A DNA stretch of 64,000 bases from DASZIT01 sp963819695 (GTDB taxonomy: Bacteria > Actinomycetota > Acidimicrobiia > Acidimicrobiales > RAAP-2), in contig CAWFXD010000001.1 in the NCBI GenBank assembly GCA_963819695.1, forward strand, positions 434,001 to 498,000, given 5' to 3'. This document shows positions 63,268 to 64,000 of the stretch, one piece after another. The notes beneath the pieces were generated by a model. That model saw only the letters and a list, made by a program, of their open reading frames with translations. It was not told where the DNA came from and did not search any database. The translations under genes and the position numbers were made by a program. The first letter of the stretch is position 1. Every line of letters starts with the position of its first letter.

Positions 63268-64000
63268 TCAGTCCGGGGTGGTCTCCGCCCGAGCTTCGAC
63301 CGTCGCCGCCTCCTCGACCAGGCCCAGGGCATCGAGGATGAAGGCGTAGACGAAGGCTTCGTCCTTCCAGGCGTCATAGCGCCCCGAGGGCCCGCCGTGG
63401 CCGGCGCCCATCTCGGTCTTCAGCAGGACCCGGTTCTCCGGATTCGCCGCCCGCAACTTGGCCACCCACTTGGCCGGCTCCCAGAACCCGACCCGGGGAT
63501 CGGACAGCCCGCCGGTCGCCAAGATGTCCGGGTACTTGACCGGCACCCCCTCCGAGTCGACCGACCGGACGTTGTCATAGGGGGAGTAGGACTTCATCAC
63601 CCTGTAGATCTCCGGGTCCTCGACCGGGTTGCCCCATTCCTCCCACTCCAGCACGGTGAGAGGCAGGGTGTCATCCAAGATGGTGGTCAGGCAATCGACG
63701 AAGGGGACCTCGGCGACGATGGCCCGGAAGAGGTCGGGAGCCAGGTTGGCCACCGCCCCCATCAACAGGCCGCCGGCACTACCGCCGCGGGCGACCAGAC
63801 GGTCGGGCGACGTCCAGCCGCCGTCGACCAGCATCCGGGCGCAGGCCACGAAGTCGGAGAAGGTATTGGGCTTGGCCAAGAACTTCCCGTCCTCGTACCA
63901 GCGCCGGCCCATCTCCCCGCCACCCCGCACGTGGGCGATGGCGAACACGAACCCGCGATCCAGCAGGCTCAGGCGGAGTGACGAGAAGGTGGGGTCCATC
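63268..64000 (-). CDS. Prolyl oligopeptidase family (oligopeptidase B-like), C-terminal part
   Basis: At least 243 residues of the catalytic domain of an S9A serine peptidase, probably oligopeptidase B (cuts after Arg and Lys). IAHVRGGGEMGRRWYEDGKFLAK is a family hallmark; the nucleophile Ser is in ARGGSAGGLLMGAV, the Asp in GGLSDPRVGFWEP and the His in MGAGHGGPSGRYD. The N-terminal propeller lies beyond the window edge. It is convergent with the DUF4115 gene (13-base gap). Confidence 0.93.
   Translation of the reverse strand, partial: MDPTFSSLRLSLLDRGFVFAIAHVRGGGEMGRRWYEDGKFLAKPNTFSDFVACARMLVDGGWTSPDRLVARGGSAGGLLMGAVANLAPDLFRAIVAEVPFVDCLTTILDDTLPLTVLEWEEWGNPVEDPEIYRVMKSYSPYDNVRSVDSEGVPVKYPDILATGGLSDPRVGFWEPAKWVAKLRAANPENRVLLKTEMGAGHGGPSGRYDAWKDEAFVYAFILDALGLVEEAATVEARAETTPD

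Overview
The window is 64 kb of high-GC DNA (roughly two thirds G+C by eye) from an actinobacterium. The best guess is an uncultivated member of the Acidimicrobiia. Support: the actinobacterial order argS-lysA-hom-thrC-rho-rpmE-prfA-prmC-tsaC, many GTG starts, DUF2510 and SCO6745-type proteins, a mycothiol-enzyme-like DinB protein, KstR-type operators, and secreted GYWLV/DGGIF repeats that I associate with Acidimicrobiia. No phage, CRISPR array or rRNA operon was seen. The only mobile DNA is a decayed ISL3 transposase beside a tRNA-Arg gene.

Layout. 1-5741: a DrrA-type ABC ATPase (frameshifted, cut by the left edge), a Bcp peroxiredoxin, a nonapeptide-repeat protein coupled to an RDD membrane protein, a small Smr protein, an AlkB-like dioxygenase, a SufR-like regulator, a GNAT enzyme and a TIGR00725 protein. 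5813-6870: ISL3 remnant and tRNA-Arg(CCG). 7004-17657: the housekeeping cluster argS, lysA, hom, thrC, rho, rpmE, prfA, prmC, tsaC. 17691-22121: an isoleucine-type operon (leuB-like, ilvE, cimA, hypothetical) preceded by a 15-codon leader peptide with Val-Ile-Ile-Ile codons and an attenuator. 22195-29926: acyl-CoA dehydrogenase, a YdeI/OmpD-associated protein, a secreted protein, a methyltransferase, a YfhO-like membrane protein and a glycosyltransferase-methyltransferase fusion. 30254-35898: thiolase, crotonase, hotdog thioesterase, acyl-CoA synthetase and SDR, with two nearly identical KstR-type palindromes.

36198-40638 is the most unusual locus: a membrane-anchored thioredoxin-like protein, an unknown protein, a MauE-like protein, a Tat-exported Cys-rich protein resembling the methylamine dehydrogenase light chain fused to six 42-residue repeats, a repeat-built micro-ORF and a membrane protein. 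An Lgt-like protein lacking a key His converges on it. 41864-49277 holds an SDR, an NlpC/P60 endopeptidase, a dienelactone hydrolase, a DUF885-like protein, a malyl-CoA-lyase-like enzyme, a small rRNA-dimethylase-like protein and others. 50279-53686 is a neutral ceramidase translationally coupled to a sphingosine-1-phosphate-lyase-like enzyme. 53751-64000 carries a methylsuccinyl-CoA-dehydrogenase-like enzyme, a MaoC protein, MutY, an MBL hydrolase, a flavin reductase, an RfbC-like epimerase, two oxidoreductase/membrane proteins and an S9 peptidase cut by the right edge.

At least seven otherwise well-preserved genes, including the essential argS, contain one single-base frameshift, several in homopolymers. 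This looks more like consensus indel error in the assembly than decay. Those genes are annotated across the shift with the position stated. All functions are read from the sequence by eye; no database search was run.
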